From Lineus longissimus (Eukaryota > Nemertea > Pilidiophora > Heteronemertea > Lineidae), in contig NC_088309.1 of assembly GCF_910592395.1 (NCBI RefSeq), positions 17,674,599-17,738,598 of the forward strand: a stretch of 64,000 nucleotides of DNA. Direction: 5' to 3'. Under the pieces are notes generated by a model, which was not told where the DNA came from, ran no database searches, and saw only the letters and a list, made by a program, of their open reading frames with translations. This document shows, one piece after another, positions 40,568 through 49,751 of this stretch. Both the position numbers and the translations under genes were made by a program. Within the stretch, counting starts at the first letter, position 1. Each line of letters opens with the position of its first letter.

Positions 40568-41785
40568 TTAATGTACAATGCCTTTCACTTTCATATTCTC
40601 AAGTCCTACCAAACCATCTGCTACAATATAGACTAGCATATCATATTCTGTGTCAGAATTTCTGCTGAGTTCAAGTTGTAAACCATGTTTGATATTACTC
40701 ATGGCTGTTCCTGATCCATGCACAGTGTTATCTTCTGTACTTCTCAGATCAATCCACAAGCCATATTTTTGTTTGTCGTAGAATTTTTCTACATCCATCA
40801 TACATTCTTCCGTTTGTTTAAGATCTTCCGTCATATAATGTCGTTTGATTTCATCAAACTGATTATAGGCTTTCAACCCTGATTTGAATATACAATGAGA
40901 TATTCCTTCTGAAGTAATGGTCACATTAGTGATGTCAGGATTTTGAAAACTTGTTTTTTCAGAATCATAGTCACTAAATGTTTTTTGGAAAAATAATAGA
41001 ATACCTTTTGTAGAGGCACGATTGACATCTACATTGATATTCACCCGTTTATTCGTTCCAATTGATTCTGTTTTCAAAAGATGGATGTCTTCAAACATAA
41101 ATCTCATCTCAGAGTTATAAACAGATTCAATGGTTTCAGCCAGGACATCTGAGGTGACTGTTTCATATTCAAGCTGAATATCCGTCACAGCATAGGTTTT
41201 ATTCGTAGCCGTTCCTGCTAGCACATATTTAGCCTCATTGAATTTGATATTATACTCAATGGATTCCAAAATCGCTGAGGGATAAAAGGGGGTATGGGAA
41301 TCAAATAGTTCTGATTCAATGGGAATGCAGTAACGATCCTCAAAAGCGGTTTTAATACCATCTTTTCTCTGATCTTTCACAATCCCTTGTTGTACACGAT
41401 TTTTTCGCTGTTTTTCGGTGAGCCAAAAATCCTTGAAGGTGTTGTAGATAAAGGCTTTATCCACCTCACTCATGGTTTTTCCACCCAATTTTGTGGTGAT
41501 TCTTTCTACAATGTTTCTACCCACATTGGCTACAAAAGAAGCAGCAGCTGCATTGGCTGCATTACTTGCTTTTGACGTGGTAGAAAGTTTAAACGTGAGT
41601 TTCATGCTTTCAGGGACAATCACTTGTCCTTTTTCAAGCTTTGGAATTTTCACATAAAGTGTTTCTCCTGGATTGACAGAATTAGGGTTATGAGTGATCA
41701 CCTCATAATTCCGTTTGGCTTTTAAGCCTTTGGGATACTTGTCTGATCTGTAAGGATTGAGATAACGACCATAAGAAGTTTCCAT
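40568..41785 (-). CDS. Major capsid protein, double jelly-roll type
   Basis: 405 codons, the usual size for a Polinton hexon-like capsid protein. It begins METSYGRYLNPYRSDKY and has strand-rich blocks (ETLYVKIPKLEKGQVIVPES, KYGLWIDLRSTEDNTVHG, GLQLELSRN) typical of the Polinton/adintovirus MCP C-terminal jelly roll. No signal peptide or membrane segment. Preceded by AAATAAAATG, a one-base variant of the element's start motif. It lies between the packaging ATPase and the divergent 85-aa gene. The protein forms the pseudo-hexameric capsomers of the predicted virion. Confidence 0.85.
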   Translation of the reverse strand: METSYGRYLNPYRSDKYPKGLKAKRNYEVITHNPNSVNPGETLYVKIPKLEKGQVIVPESMKLTFKLSTTSKASNAANAAAASFVANVGRNIVERITTKLGGKTMSEVDKAFIYNTFKDFWLTEKQRKNRVQQGIVKDQRKDGIKTAFEDRYCIPIESELFDSHTPFYPSAILESIEYNIKFNEAKYVLAGTATNKTYAVTDIQLEYETVTSDVLAETIESVYNSEMRFMFEDIHLLKTESIGTNKRVNINVDVNRASTKGILLFFQKTFSDYDSEKTSFQNPDITNVTITSEGISHCIFKSGLKAYNQFDEIKRHYMTEDLKQTEECMMDVEKFYDKQKYGLWIDLRSTEDNTVHGSGTAMSNIKHGLQLELSRNSDTEYDMLVYIVADGLVGLENMKVKGIVH

Positions 41786-41817
41786 TTTATTTATCAGAAA
41801 AATTTTTTTTTAAATAA

Positions 41818-42075
41818 ATGGCTAACCTGTGTACGATTAAGTTTAACGTGAAACCCGATGACATTATTGTATTAGAAAATGACATTAAAGAACTTAAACA
41901 AAAAATTAACACTTTAGAATCATCCTCATTTAAAGATGACATTAATGCAAACTTTCAATGTTTGCAAAATTGGCTGAATAGATTTGGAGGATATCTTCAT
42001 GTAAGTCTTCCTGAACATGGCTTTAAAAATGTTCCCATTAATATAAATTTAGCACCTGCATTATGGTTAGATTGA
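41818..42075 (+). CDS. Small Polinton protein with coiled-coil segment (85 aa)
   Basis: Starts at an exact AAATAAATG only 32 bp from the divergent major capsid gene. Residues about 18-36 (VLENDIKELKQKINTLESS) form a heptad-like coiled coil; the C-terminus is neutral (VPININLAPALWLD). Possibly a trimeric fibre or cement-type protein. No homologue recognised. Confidence 0.6.
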   Translation: MANLCTIKFNVKPDDIIVLENDIKELKQKINTLESSSFKDDINANFQCLQNWLNRFGGYLHVSLPEHGFKNVPININLAPALWLD

Positions 42076-42113
42076 GTAACATGTTTATAATATTTCGTTA
42101 GATTATAAACATG

Positions 42114-43142
42114 TTACTTTTTTCTCAGTCGTGAGTCCATTATATTTTCAGGATCTAATCCTTCTTTATGTTGAATGATCTTTTCAATTTTTATGTCTTT
42201 ATCCACTTTATCCACACTCGCTGCGCTCGTCGCTAGCGCTTCATTTTCTTGTATGTCTTCAAAATCCTTTGTTATTTTTTGTAAGGCATCTAATCTGACT
42301 CTAGAATCATCATTCAATTGTGCATGTATTCCTTCAATACTTTTTATGGTGTAGGTTTTCAACGTCCAGATTCTTTTAAACCCTTTGGTAAAGAGAGGTT
42401 TCTTTAATTTTTTCCTCACAAGGTCACCCATCTTAAACGGTTGTTCCACTGGCATACTTTTCTCTACATTGAGTGCAACTAATTCTGTCTCATGTTCATT
42501 CGCTTCCTGTGGTGTATATCCTAAAATACCTCTATGAGGTGAATGATTGTAGGCATACAGATAATCATCCAGTTGATCCACCCATACCACTGAATGTCGT
42601 TCTGTAAAATCCTTAAATATTTTTTCTTTCATGGTTCTGCAAAGTCTATCAATTAAACCTAGCGCATTATGATCTCCTATGTCCACTGTATCATGTTTTA
42701 TCTTTAATTCTTTTAAAAGATCTTGTACCGGTTTATTCAGAAATTCATTTCCAGAATCTGTAATAATTAATTCGATGTCACCAGAGTCTGTGTAAATCTC
42801 CTCAAACCCTTTTTTCACTTCAAATTTTGTTTTATTTTTCAACGCAGAAGCGTATGCTTTCCTAGTAAATGTATCAATAGCAAGTAAAATCCACTTATAA
42901 CCTTTATTTTGTCTTGAATAATTTGTGAGGTCAAGAAGATCCATAAACCATAATGCATTTTCACGATAGGCTATAATATGTCCTTGGATTTGTTTTCTAG
43001 ATTTTTTATGGAGTTGAAAACTTTTTTGTGATTTTACAAATTGATCCACATCCTCAAATGTTACATGAGGATCAATTTTTTTCATAATGCTATAAAATTT
43101 CATGATGCTTGGATACTTGTATTTTTTATAGACGTCTTCCAT
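42114..43142 (-). CDS. Polinton integrase (retroviral/Gypsy-type)
   Basis: 342 codons. The core shows the first two catalytic acids in LWFMDLLDL and LIITDSGNEF. The third position reads ALGLIDRLCRTMKE, with Asp where most integrases have Glu. A C-terminal SH3/chromo-like region (MGDLVRKKLKKPLF .. RIWTLKTYTIKSI) follows. An N-terminal HHCC finger is not clear. The enzyme inserts the linear element and makes the 6-bp target duplication seen here. It starts at an exact AAATAAATG, 5 bp from the stop of the 411-aa gene upstream. A GC-rich patch near 42,217-42,240 departs from the AT-rich composition. Confidence 0.9.
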   Translation of the reverse strand: MEDVYKKYKYPSIMKFYSIMKKIDPHVTFEDVDQFVKSQKSFQLHKKSRKQIQGHIIAYRENALWFMDLLDLTNYSRQNKGYKWILLAIDTFTRKAYASALKNKTKFEVKKGFEEIYTDSGDIELIITDSGNEFLNKPVQDLLKELKIKHDTVDIGDHNALGLIDRLCRTMKEKIFKDFTERHSVVWVDQLDDYLYAYNHSPHRGILGYTPQEANEHETELVALNVEKSMPVEQPFKMGDLVRKKLKKPLFTKGFKRIWTLKTYTIKSIEGIHAQLNDDSRVRLDALQKITKDFEDIQENEALATSAASVDKVDKDIKIEKIIQHKEGLDPENIMDSRLRKK

Positions 43143-43147
43143 TTATT

Positions 43148-44383
43148 TTATAAAAAATACTGCAATAACAATGCAAGTGCTACTAAACTTGTTGTAAAAT
43201 TTGTATGAATTGTTTCAGGTTGTACCATAGGTTGTGGTGTTGGTGTTGGTGTTGGTGTTGGTGTTGGTGTTGGGATGGGTGTTTTTGACACTTGACGCTT
43301 TTTTCTAACATTGATATGCGTGTTGATACCAAAATTTGTATTTTCCGTAGCAGTTAACAGAGAATTATTATACCCTTCAATCGTACCAATATGTAAACGC
43401 ATATGACTCGGTACAAGTTGTAACCCTAAACCTACAGCAAAATCTAATCGTGTACCTACTTTTTCTAAGGCGTTCGCATACGATTGTTTAGATCGAATTA
43501 AGATACTAGCCGACTGAAATGTTTTGATGGAATCGACTAACGTTTGACCTTGAATCGCATCTTCCACTAAAATTCCAAACTGTTTTTGTGCATCTAAGGA
43601 TTCTAAAATATCTCGCCTGATCATGGTTTGTGCACCCAGGATGCAATACACATACGTTCTAATTGATTCATTGATTCTACTCATGCCTGCTTTGGTCAAT
43701 CCTTGACCATCTAAAGCGATGAAATTGGTCCAATCGTCTGAATAAATGAAAGATAATGTATCAATATAAAGTCTATGATGATCTGAATACACATATCCTT
43801 TTTTGTCTGCATTAAACGGAAACTTACTAGGATCTCTTAAATAATAGGATCCATTATCCATCGTAATATCTAATGCTTTCATTTTTCCTTGATGAAAATA
43901 ATTAAAATCAACTGAACCAAATTCAAGTTTTAAATTTTCATACGCTTGCTTATGATAGGGATTCTTTTTTGATTTAAAATCAGGATTTCCTGGTAAAGGG
44001 ATTTTAAGTTGATGTAAAATTTTTCGAAGGGTAAAGTAGACATGAAATCTAAAGATACTTTGTACTAAAGGATCCTGATGATTAATATGATTATGCCATG
44101 ATACGCCACAGCCAGACGTGGCGCAAAATAGTGCAAATTTAAATTGGTTTTCCCAGTTATCCATGGTTGCATTCTTTAAATACTCTTGTACTTGTGAATA
44201 CTGTGAAAATATTCTTGGAGGAGTCTTATCAGGAAAAATATCAATCGTATTGTAGTTGAAACTTTGACGATGATCCACAGTAATCTGTTGATGGATAAAA
44301 GGATCTTTGGTTAAAGAATTATTCTTATAGTTCAAAGGATACTTTACATTTGACTTATATTTTAAATAGGATGAAAAGTTCAT
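43148..44383 (-). CDS. Conserved-type Polinton protein with Thr-Pro repeat and C-terminal membrane segment (411 aa)
   Basis: Starts at an exact AAATAAATG. The globular part has distinctive blocks (FALFCATSGCGVSWHNHIN, VQSIFRFHVYFTLRKIL, SFIYSDDWTNFIALDGQG). Then follow a basic stretch RKKRQ, a (TP)n linker (near residues 375-390) and a hydrophobic tail SLVALALLLQYFL. The dipeptide linker plus anchor suggests a protein displayed from, or attached to, a membrane or capsid. I recall similar proteins in other Polintons but cannot name a function. I looked for adenain-type protease motifs (a GHW-like His block and a Cys block) and did not find a convincing set. Confidence 0.7.
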   Translation of the reverse strand: MNFSSYLKYKSNVKYPLNYKNNSLTKDPFIHQQITVDHRQSFNYNTIDIFPDKTPPRIFSQYSQVQEYLKNATMDNWENQFKFALFCATSGCGVSWHNHINHQDPLVQSIFRFHVYFTLRKILHQLKIPLPGNPDFKSKKNPYHKQAYENLKLEFGSVDFNYFHQGKMKALDITMDNGSYYLRDPSKFPFNADKKGYVYSDHHRLYIDTLSFIYSDDWTNFIALDGQGLTKAGMSRINESIRTYVYCILGAQTMIRRDILESLDAQKQFGILVEDAIQGQTLVDSIKTFQSASILIRSKQSYANALEKVGTRLDFAVGLGLQLVPSHMRLHIGTIEGYNNSLLTATENTNFGINTHINVRKKRQVSKTPIPTPTPTPTPTPTPQPMVQPETIHTNFTTSLVALALLLQYFL

Positions 44384-44388
44384 TTATT

Positions 44389-47300
44389 TTAACATTTTAT
44401 TTTCCAACTTTTATAATGACCTAGAGCTAAGGTTGAAATACCATCAGCTTGAATCATTCGCTTATCATCCGCTGCATCTAATGCTACTTTGGTTACTTTT
44501 TCTGTGAAAAGTTGATGATTTCGACTTCTAAAGACTGTCATTTGTTTTTCGATAGGAATTTTTTCCAACAACACTTGTTTGTATTCTTCGAAAGTAATAT
44601 CCTTGTCAATCACATTCTTCTTGACACCTTTGCATTTCTTAATTTGTTCTTGACCTTTTACATAGGAATACAATTTAGACCTTAAGCCTATAAATTCACT
44701 TATAACATGTCCAGCTTCTTCATCCTTAAATTTCCCTATCACCTTTTTATTCGCGTCTGAAAACAGTGCATGATCTTTTGAAAAATTTGAAAAGTCATAC
44801 AATTCTGCATCTTTTTGAAAATCTTGATACAGATCTTGGGTTTCGATATGATAGACTAAAGAATCTGTATCTGTGTAGAGTAATTTTGCTTTGTGTCCAT
44901 ACTTTTTCATCATATGATTATAGTGAAAATTGTACATGTGTTGTTTGGATAGATCTAAGATCGCTTGACCAATATAAATAGGTTTACACAGATAAATATC
45001 TGATTTTTGACGTTGGACCATCACCAGATTTTCATTGAAAATTTTATGCGAACGATAATTGTTTGAATTTAGTAATTTTCTGAGTTGTTTAGCATTAGTA
45101 GCTAATGTAATATTTTTGCGTAGTCTCACATTTTCCATGGTTTTACCAAACACACTATTATTCATCAGCTTGAAGAAGTCTTTTTCAAAGTCATTTTTCG
45201 CTTTGGCTCTTAAGGTTGTGTTAAGGTTAATATACTGCTTCAAAAAGTCAGTTTCTTCATATGAGATGCCTCTATGTATCTTTTTGAGTATTAACCCTCG
45301 TGTCAGATAAAATTTTAACATAGTATGATGAAGGATGTATTTTGTTTTGTGGTGTAAATTAGGGGTTAATTTTCCATTCAAATGTTCAGCTGCTAATGGA
45401 TAATCATTATGAAGCTGATGAAGATGGTCTGGATAGTCCAAATCAACCTCTAATGTGCAGGGGATGTCTTGCCACTGGTCAAAATCCTTCATCCATTTGA
45501 AATGTTGATACGGTAGTTTTTGATCCATAGCCACTCCATACAAGTTATTCGCATCCAAGTAGGAAATATAGCTTGTAGGTTGTTTTTCATCATAGTCTTT
45601 CAGGAGTGGATTATTTGCTTTGGCATAGCGATGAGTAGCCATGCACATTCCACCTCTAATTTCTTCTTCGAAAAACATGTACATATCCGAGTCTGTTAAA
45701 AGTTCTAATTTAATGTTTGTCATTTTAAGCATCGCTTGCCATGATAATCCTGGTGAGGTGTAAAACCAGGCAGGATCTAATTTATAATGCTGCATACACG
45801 TATTTCTGAAATTTTCTAAAATATCTGTGAGTAACAGAACATCTGTTTCAAGGTAAATTTTATGATAATCTTCAAAGGTTTGACAGTTAAACGTTTTCCA
45901 CACATGTTGTGCATGTGCATACTGTTCATCTGAAATTTTTGTATTGTTTAAGGTTGAATCAAATGCATGCTGTTTTGGTAATGTTGACCCTTTTAATTTT
46001 TTGAAGTCAGTTATAAATTCGTAGGGATAAAATCCCTTTTGATTCACCAAGTCAAATTTATCTTTAAAATGATGCTTCAAATTTATCTTGTCGTTATCTG
46101 GTAAATTTTTCCCAAGGGTGTCTAAAGATGACTGCATTAACCTATAAGAATCTAGAAAGCGAATTTCAAGGGGTTTTTCCTCTACATCAATAAATTTACT
46201 GAAGGATATATAATTTTCAGAATTACTTGCTATCACATTCAATCTTCCTTTTAGTTCTTTCACGAATAAATGTGCATCATATCCTGAAAGGTTGTGAAAA
46301 TAAACAGGGATAAATTTTGGGGGTTGACATGTATCTGCTTCATCTAGTGTAATAGGTTTGACTGGTGTATTTTTAAACATATAATTTGATGCAAGCATTG
46401 TACACAGTTCTTCAATTTTTTCTACAAAATGTTCTGCAATATCTACATCTTCATTTTCTTGCACATATGTATACATCCTATTTTTTTCTTGAATTTGTTC
46501 TTGATCAAATTGTACTTGAAATGCATAACTGTTTGGAATATGCTCGTGGGATTGAATTGTTTTTTCTCCTAAATTTCTTTGTATGGGTTTTAAATAGGAT
46601 TCGAAATCTGCTATGATTATTATAGGATGTTTTACCATCGCATCAAATTTTTGAAATGCTAATGTATTGTTACCTTCTTTTGGCATTGAAATATTTGACA
46701 TGTCATATTTTTTACAGTGTTCCATGTGTTCTTGAAACCGTTTGTCACGAAGCTCCTTTGTACTTGCTGATACAACTTTCAAACATCTGTAGCAAATTTT
46801 AACTGCTGCTTTTTGTTTTGAATGAGATGCACTAACAAGCCTTGAGAAATGTTTGATCCATGCATAATGATAATTAGTATGATCAGAAATATCCTCTATT
46901 TTTTCATTTTCTACCATGTCATCCTCCTGTTTGTAATAAAGCAGATTGATATACTTATCTTCCTCAACTATTTTATCTGAATTGTACACTGGTGAAATAA
47001 CAAGGAAAGGTTTATTAGCTCCCTCCTTTAAAATATAGCTAAACACATTGATTGCAATCTCTGGGTTATGCTTCTCAAACCTAGCTATATCTTTTATTTT
47101 GACAGGATACTCAAGACCTTTGAACATGTGATCAAATTCAGGTCTGTTATAGTTTGAAACGCGTTCTGCGTTTTTCTCCAAGTTTAAAAGAGCTGATTCA
47201 ACTGCATACCTAAAACACTTCTGATCTTGATTTTTAACATTAATGACTGCTTTTTTAGCCTTGATTTGAGTTGGAAGCTCAATGTAGCTCGACCCTCCAA

Positions 47301-48201
47301 GCGATTGGTACTTGACAGTGTGGACATCTAATTTAGTGACTTCCAAAAATTTCCAATTACTTCCTTTTTGAATTAGATTTTTCAACTCTTTTAAAATATT
47401 TTCAATCATGTGTGGATAATTCAGGTCTTCTTTGAAACCTATGATATGTCGTGATCTTAATTCAAATTCTTGTTCTTGGCCTTTACGTTTCATTAAAATG
47501 TGTAAAATAATGGTAATTTTTAAACTGCTCTTCTGTGATTCTTCTTTAATTTTATCTTGTAAAGTGGTTTCAATTTTCTCAAGAAACGGCTGTATCCCAA
47601 TTTTAGGCAAACCGTTCATTCTATAATGGTTTGCAAAACCTTTAAAGGCTGACTTGTATTTTTTCAACTCTTTAAACCCTTCATGCTGCTCAATGAGATG
47701 TTCAAGGAAAGCTTTTTTCATATTGGTTTTTACTTCGATACCAATTTCTTTCGCTTTTTGAATGAGATCAGATTTTAAAATACGTTTAATTGGAGGTGTA
47801 CTTAAAAGTTCTTTCAATTTTTCTATGGATAAATGATGGTAATTACGATACCCACCTGCTTTCGCTTGTGCTAGCAAAGGTTGTTTGATGGATAATTTTG
47901 GTTTTACTAACTTAGGTTGAATGGTCTTTAGATCTGCGTTTCCTAATTGTTGTTGTAATTTTTTATCTAGCTCAATCTTGGGAATTTTTCTGATATTTTT
48001 AATTCCAACTCGTTGAGCGAATACTCTCTTTTCAATTTGTGAGAGTTGTGAAATAGGTTTTTCAATTTTCACTTCCTCAATTTTATCAAAAAGTTTTTCT
48101 AACAATACAGCTCTTGATAATGAACCATAATTCTTGATTTTGTGCCTAAAGGCCAAAACCTTCAGCTCATCAGTACTCATATTACCGACAAGTTGATTCA
48201 T
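44389..48201 (-). CDS. Protein-primed family B DNA polymerase (pPolB)
   Basis: 1,270 codons. The N-terminal region contains SAP/Rho-N-like helical repeats (MSTDELKVLAFRHKI, LSIEKLKELLS). The 3'-5' exonuclease begins with IIIIADFESYL (about residue 530) and has YHNLSGYDAHLF as Exo II. The polymerase domain has motif A ISYLDANNLYGVAM (about 880), motif B KLMNNSVFGKTMEN (about 1015) and motif C YTDTDSLVY (about 1111). Family members replicate linear DNA using a terminal protein; the N-terminal extension may supply it. All catalytic acids are present and the frame is unbroken. The start lies in AAATAAACATG, a variant of the start motif. The opening 19 or so codons have an inverted partial copy at 48,311-48,388. 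Confidence 0.95.
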   Translation of the reverse strand: MNQLVGNMSTDELKVLAFRHKIKNYGSLSRAVLLEKLFDKIEEVKIEKPISQLSQIEKRVFAQRVGIKNIRKIPKIELDKKLQQQLGNADLKTIQPKLVKPKLSIKQPLLAQAKAGGYRNYHHLSIEKLKELLSTPPIKRILKSDLIQKAKEIGIEVKTNMKKAFLEHLIEQHEGFKELKKYKSAFKGFANHYRMNGLPKIGIQPFLEKIETTLQDKIKEESQKSSLKITIILHILMKRKGQEQEFELRSRHIIGFKEDLNYPHMIENILKELKNLIQKGSNWKFLEVTKLDVHTVKYQSLGGSSYIELPTQIKAKKAVINVKNQDQKCFRYAVESALLNLEKNAERVSNYNRPEFDHMFKGLEYPVKIKDIARFEKHNPEIAINVFSYILKEGANKPFLVISPVYNSDKIVEEDKYINLLYYKQEDDMVENEKIEDISDHTNYHYAWIKHFSRLVSASHSKQKAAVKICYRCLKVVSASTKELRDKRFQEHMEHCKKYDMSNISMPKEGNNTLAFQKFDAMVKHPIIIIADFESYLKPIQRNLGEKTIQSHEHIPNSYAFQVQFDQEQIQEKNRMYTYVQENEDVDIAEHFVEKIEELCTMLASNYMFKNTPVKPITLDEADTCQPPKFIPVYFHNLSGYDAHLFVKELKGRLNVIASNSENYISFSKFIDVEEKPLEIRFLDSYRLMQSSLDTLGKNLPDNDKINLKHHFKDKFDLVNQKGFYPYEFITDFKKLKGSTLPKQHAFDSTLNNTKISDEQYAHAQHVWKTFNCQTFEDYHKIYLETDVLLLTDILENFRNTCMQHYKLDPAWFYTSPGLSWQAMLKMTNIKLELLTDSDMYMFFEEEIRGGMCMATHRYAKANNPLLKDYDEKQPTSYISYLDANNLYGVAMDQKLPYQHFKWMKDFDQWQDIPCTLEVDLDYPDHLHQLHNDYPLAAEHLNGKLTPNLHHKTKYILHHTMLKFYLTRGLILKKIHRGISYEETDFLKQYINLNTTLRAKAKNDFEKDFFKLMNNSVFGKTMENVRLRKNITLATNAKQLRKLLNSNNYRSHKIFNENLVMVQRQKSDIYLCKPIYIGQAILDLSKQHMYNFHYNHMMKKYGHKAKLLYTDTDSLVYHIETQDLYQDFQKDAELYDFSNFSKDHALFSDANKKVIGKFKDEEAGHVISEFIGLRSKLYSYVKGQEQIKKCKGVKKNVIDKDITFEEYKQVLLEKIPIEKQMTVFRSRNHQLFTEKVTKVALDAADDKRMIQADGISTLALGHYKSWKIKC

Positions 48202-48502
48202 GTTTATTTAAAGGAAAATTTTTTTTATTAAGTTCATGTTTTGTTTGGTTATTTTTTTGCATAATTTATTTTAACTTTTATGCCTACAGAATAAGCATGA
48301 AAATTAAAATATGAAACGGCTTGTCAGTACTCTTAGTACTGACGAACTGAAGGTATTAGCTTTCAGAATGATAAATTTTAGCTTCTAGCATAATCCTCAC
48401 TTGAGCGAAAATGAAAGAATCAGGGCTTATCATACCCATGATAATTTTAAAATCATCATGGGTGTGATCATTTATTTTAAATTTCTTCAAGAAATTCTGA
48501 TG
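48202..48502. other. Intergenic region with two hairpins
   Basis: Holds the small plus-strand ORF at 48,311-48,388. GTCAGTAC (48,323-48,330) pairs with GTACTGAC (48,336-48,343). ACCCATGAT (48,433-48,441) can pair with ATCATGGGT (48,454-48,462). Either could mark transcript ends between the polymerase and HNH genes. Confidence 0.55.
48311..48388 (+). CDS. 25-codon ORF: inverted partial copy of the pPolB N-terminus
   Basis: Reads LVSTLSTDELKVLAFR, against LVGNMSTDELKVLAFR at the polymerase N-terminus. Over the shared eleven codons STDELKVLAFR the two DNA sequences differ at seven codons, every time synonymously. It lies head-to-head with the polymerase gene. It could be a remnant of a second polymerase or SAP-motif gene, or a very small gene. 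Whether it is expressed is unknown. Confidence 0.45.
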   Translation: MKRLVSTLSTDELKVLAFRMINFSF

Positions 48503-49008
48503 CTAAGGATACATTTTGATAATATAATTCATAATCGATTTTATTCCATTTCCTCCTGTTTTCTTGTTTCGTAATAGGTCGTAAATTTCTCCAATTCCAG
48601 CATAGCATAAGTTCTTCTTCAACGTATGGTCAAAATGTGATTTTGGAAGAATATGACCAATGTGCCAGTAATCTCCATAGTTAGACCATGTCATATTGTC
48701 ATCAAATTGAAATTCAATCCATTTGTATAATCCTTCTAGAGAACAACCAATAACTTTTTCAAGTTTAGATTTTTGTTGATTTTTTTAAGGCATAGATAAA
48801 GATTTGTTGAAAGATTTCTTGATATTTTAAAAGATTCATTAGTTGAGCTTTTATCTTTAATATATTTGTTGAGATATTTTGTATGATATTTATTAGAACA
48901 TGTTTTACATCTGTATGTTCTTCCACATTTTGATTGTGTATGTTTTTCAAAATCGTCTAATAATTTTTCTTCGAAACATTTTTTACAATCGCGTGCAAGA
49001 TATTCCAT
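48503..49008 (-). pseudogene. HNH homing-type endonuclease, broken by one frameshift
   Basis: The first part (49,008 down to about 48,780) has a zinc-finger-like start (CKKCFEEKLLDDF .. YRCKTCSNKYH). The second frame (about 48,775-48,503) reads VIGCSLEGLYKWIE, MTWSNYGDYWHIGHILPKS, the layout of HNH endonucleases of large DNA viruses and phages (GCS, W, then WHIDHI). Here the Asp before the catalytic His is Gly (WHIGHI). The shift lies in an A/T run near 48,782-48,788. No AAATAAATG precedes it (ATATAAAATGG). Such genes are mobile passengers of viral genomes. Confidence 0.8.
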
Positions 49009-49038
49009 TTTATATATGTTAAATGAAAATCTATTAGA

Positions 49039-49389
49039 TTAACGTTTTTTTTTCAATAATAAATTAAGCATATCAGAATGATAATCCTTTCTAATCACAT
49101 CCAGCGCTTGTTTATTCTCTTTTATTTTTTCAATATAGACAAGTCTCAACATCATTTCTTTTGACCGTTTAACGGGAGGTTGTTCAAACACAATAGAAGA
49201 CGTAATCTGTTGTACAAATAGACGATGATCCTCTACCATTTCAAAAGGTGTATCGTCATAGAATAAATAAGGCTGCTTTATTTTATCATGAGAAGGAATT
49301 TCCCCAAACGCTAATTGTTCAAATAGACTTTTCCATTTGAAATGTTGAGTCCATTGACAACAAAATAAAAAATAATCATGTATTATCAT
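49039..49389 (-). CDS. Polinton protein of unknown function (116 aa)
   Basis: Starts MIIHDYFLFCCQWTQHF after ATATAAAAAATG and ends in a basic tail (LLLKKKR). The acidic middle (FYDDTPFEMVEDHR) is followed by a helix. No family recognised. It is the last minus-strand gene before the divergent minisatellite. Confidence 0.5.
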   Translation of the reverse strand: MIIHDYFLFCCQWTQHFKWKSLFEQLAFGEIPSHDKIKQPYLFYDDTPFEMVEDHRLFVQQITSSIVFEQPPVKRSKEMMLRLVYIEKIKENKQALDVIRKDYHSDMLNLLLKKKR

Positions 49390-49414
49390 TTTTTATATTA
49401 ATGTTAATTTCTTA

Positions 49415-49640
49415 AATAACGATAATAATTTGATAATAATTTGATAATAATTTGATAATAATTTGATAATAATTTGACAATAATAATGATAATAATTTGA
49501 CAATAATAATGACAATAATTTGACAATAATAATGATAATAATTTGACAATAATAATGATAATAATTTGATAATAATTTGATAATAATTTGATAATAATTT
49601 GATAATAATTTGATAATAATTTGACAATAATAATGATAAT
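49415..49640. repeat. AT-rich minisatellite between the two divergent gene blocks
   Basis: Built from GATAATAATTT (11 bp) units, with interspersed GACAATAATAAT blocks. It separates the minus-strand cluster from the plus-strand cluster. Long open frames across it on the minus strand (49,393-49,797) are artefacts of the repeat. Confidence 0.9.
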
Positions 49641-49657
49641 TTATTTCTATAAAATAA

Positions 49658-49750
49658 ATGAGTGATGATAATGAAAAAGTAAAAGAAATTACTACTAAAG
49701 ATAAACCAAAGGATCCTAAAAAAAGTAGCATGGGGGAAAAAATTAGGTGA
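49658..49750 (+). CDS. Small acidic/basic Polinton ORF (30 aa)
   Basis: Starts at an exact AAATAAATG, the first plus-strand gene after the divergent minisatellite. Reads MSDDNEKVKEITTKDK and ends in TGA one base before the next ATG. The motif plus tight spacing supports translation. Function unknown. Confidence 0.4.
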   Translation: MSDDNEKVKEITTKDKPKDPKKSSMGEKIR

Positions 49751-49751
49751 A

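Noticed and set aside
43148-44383. 411-aa Polinton protein as the adenain-type protease
   Set aside because: The expected His and Cys blocks are not present in the right order; CATSGCGVSWHNH alone is not sufficient.
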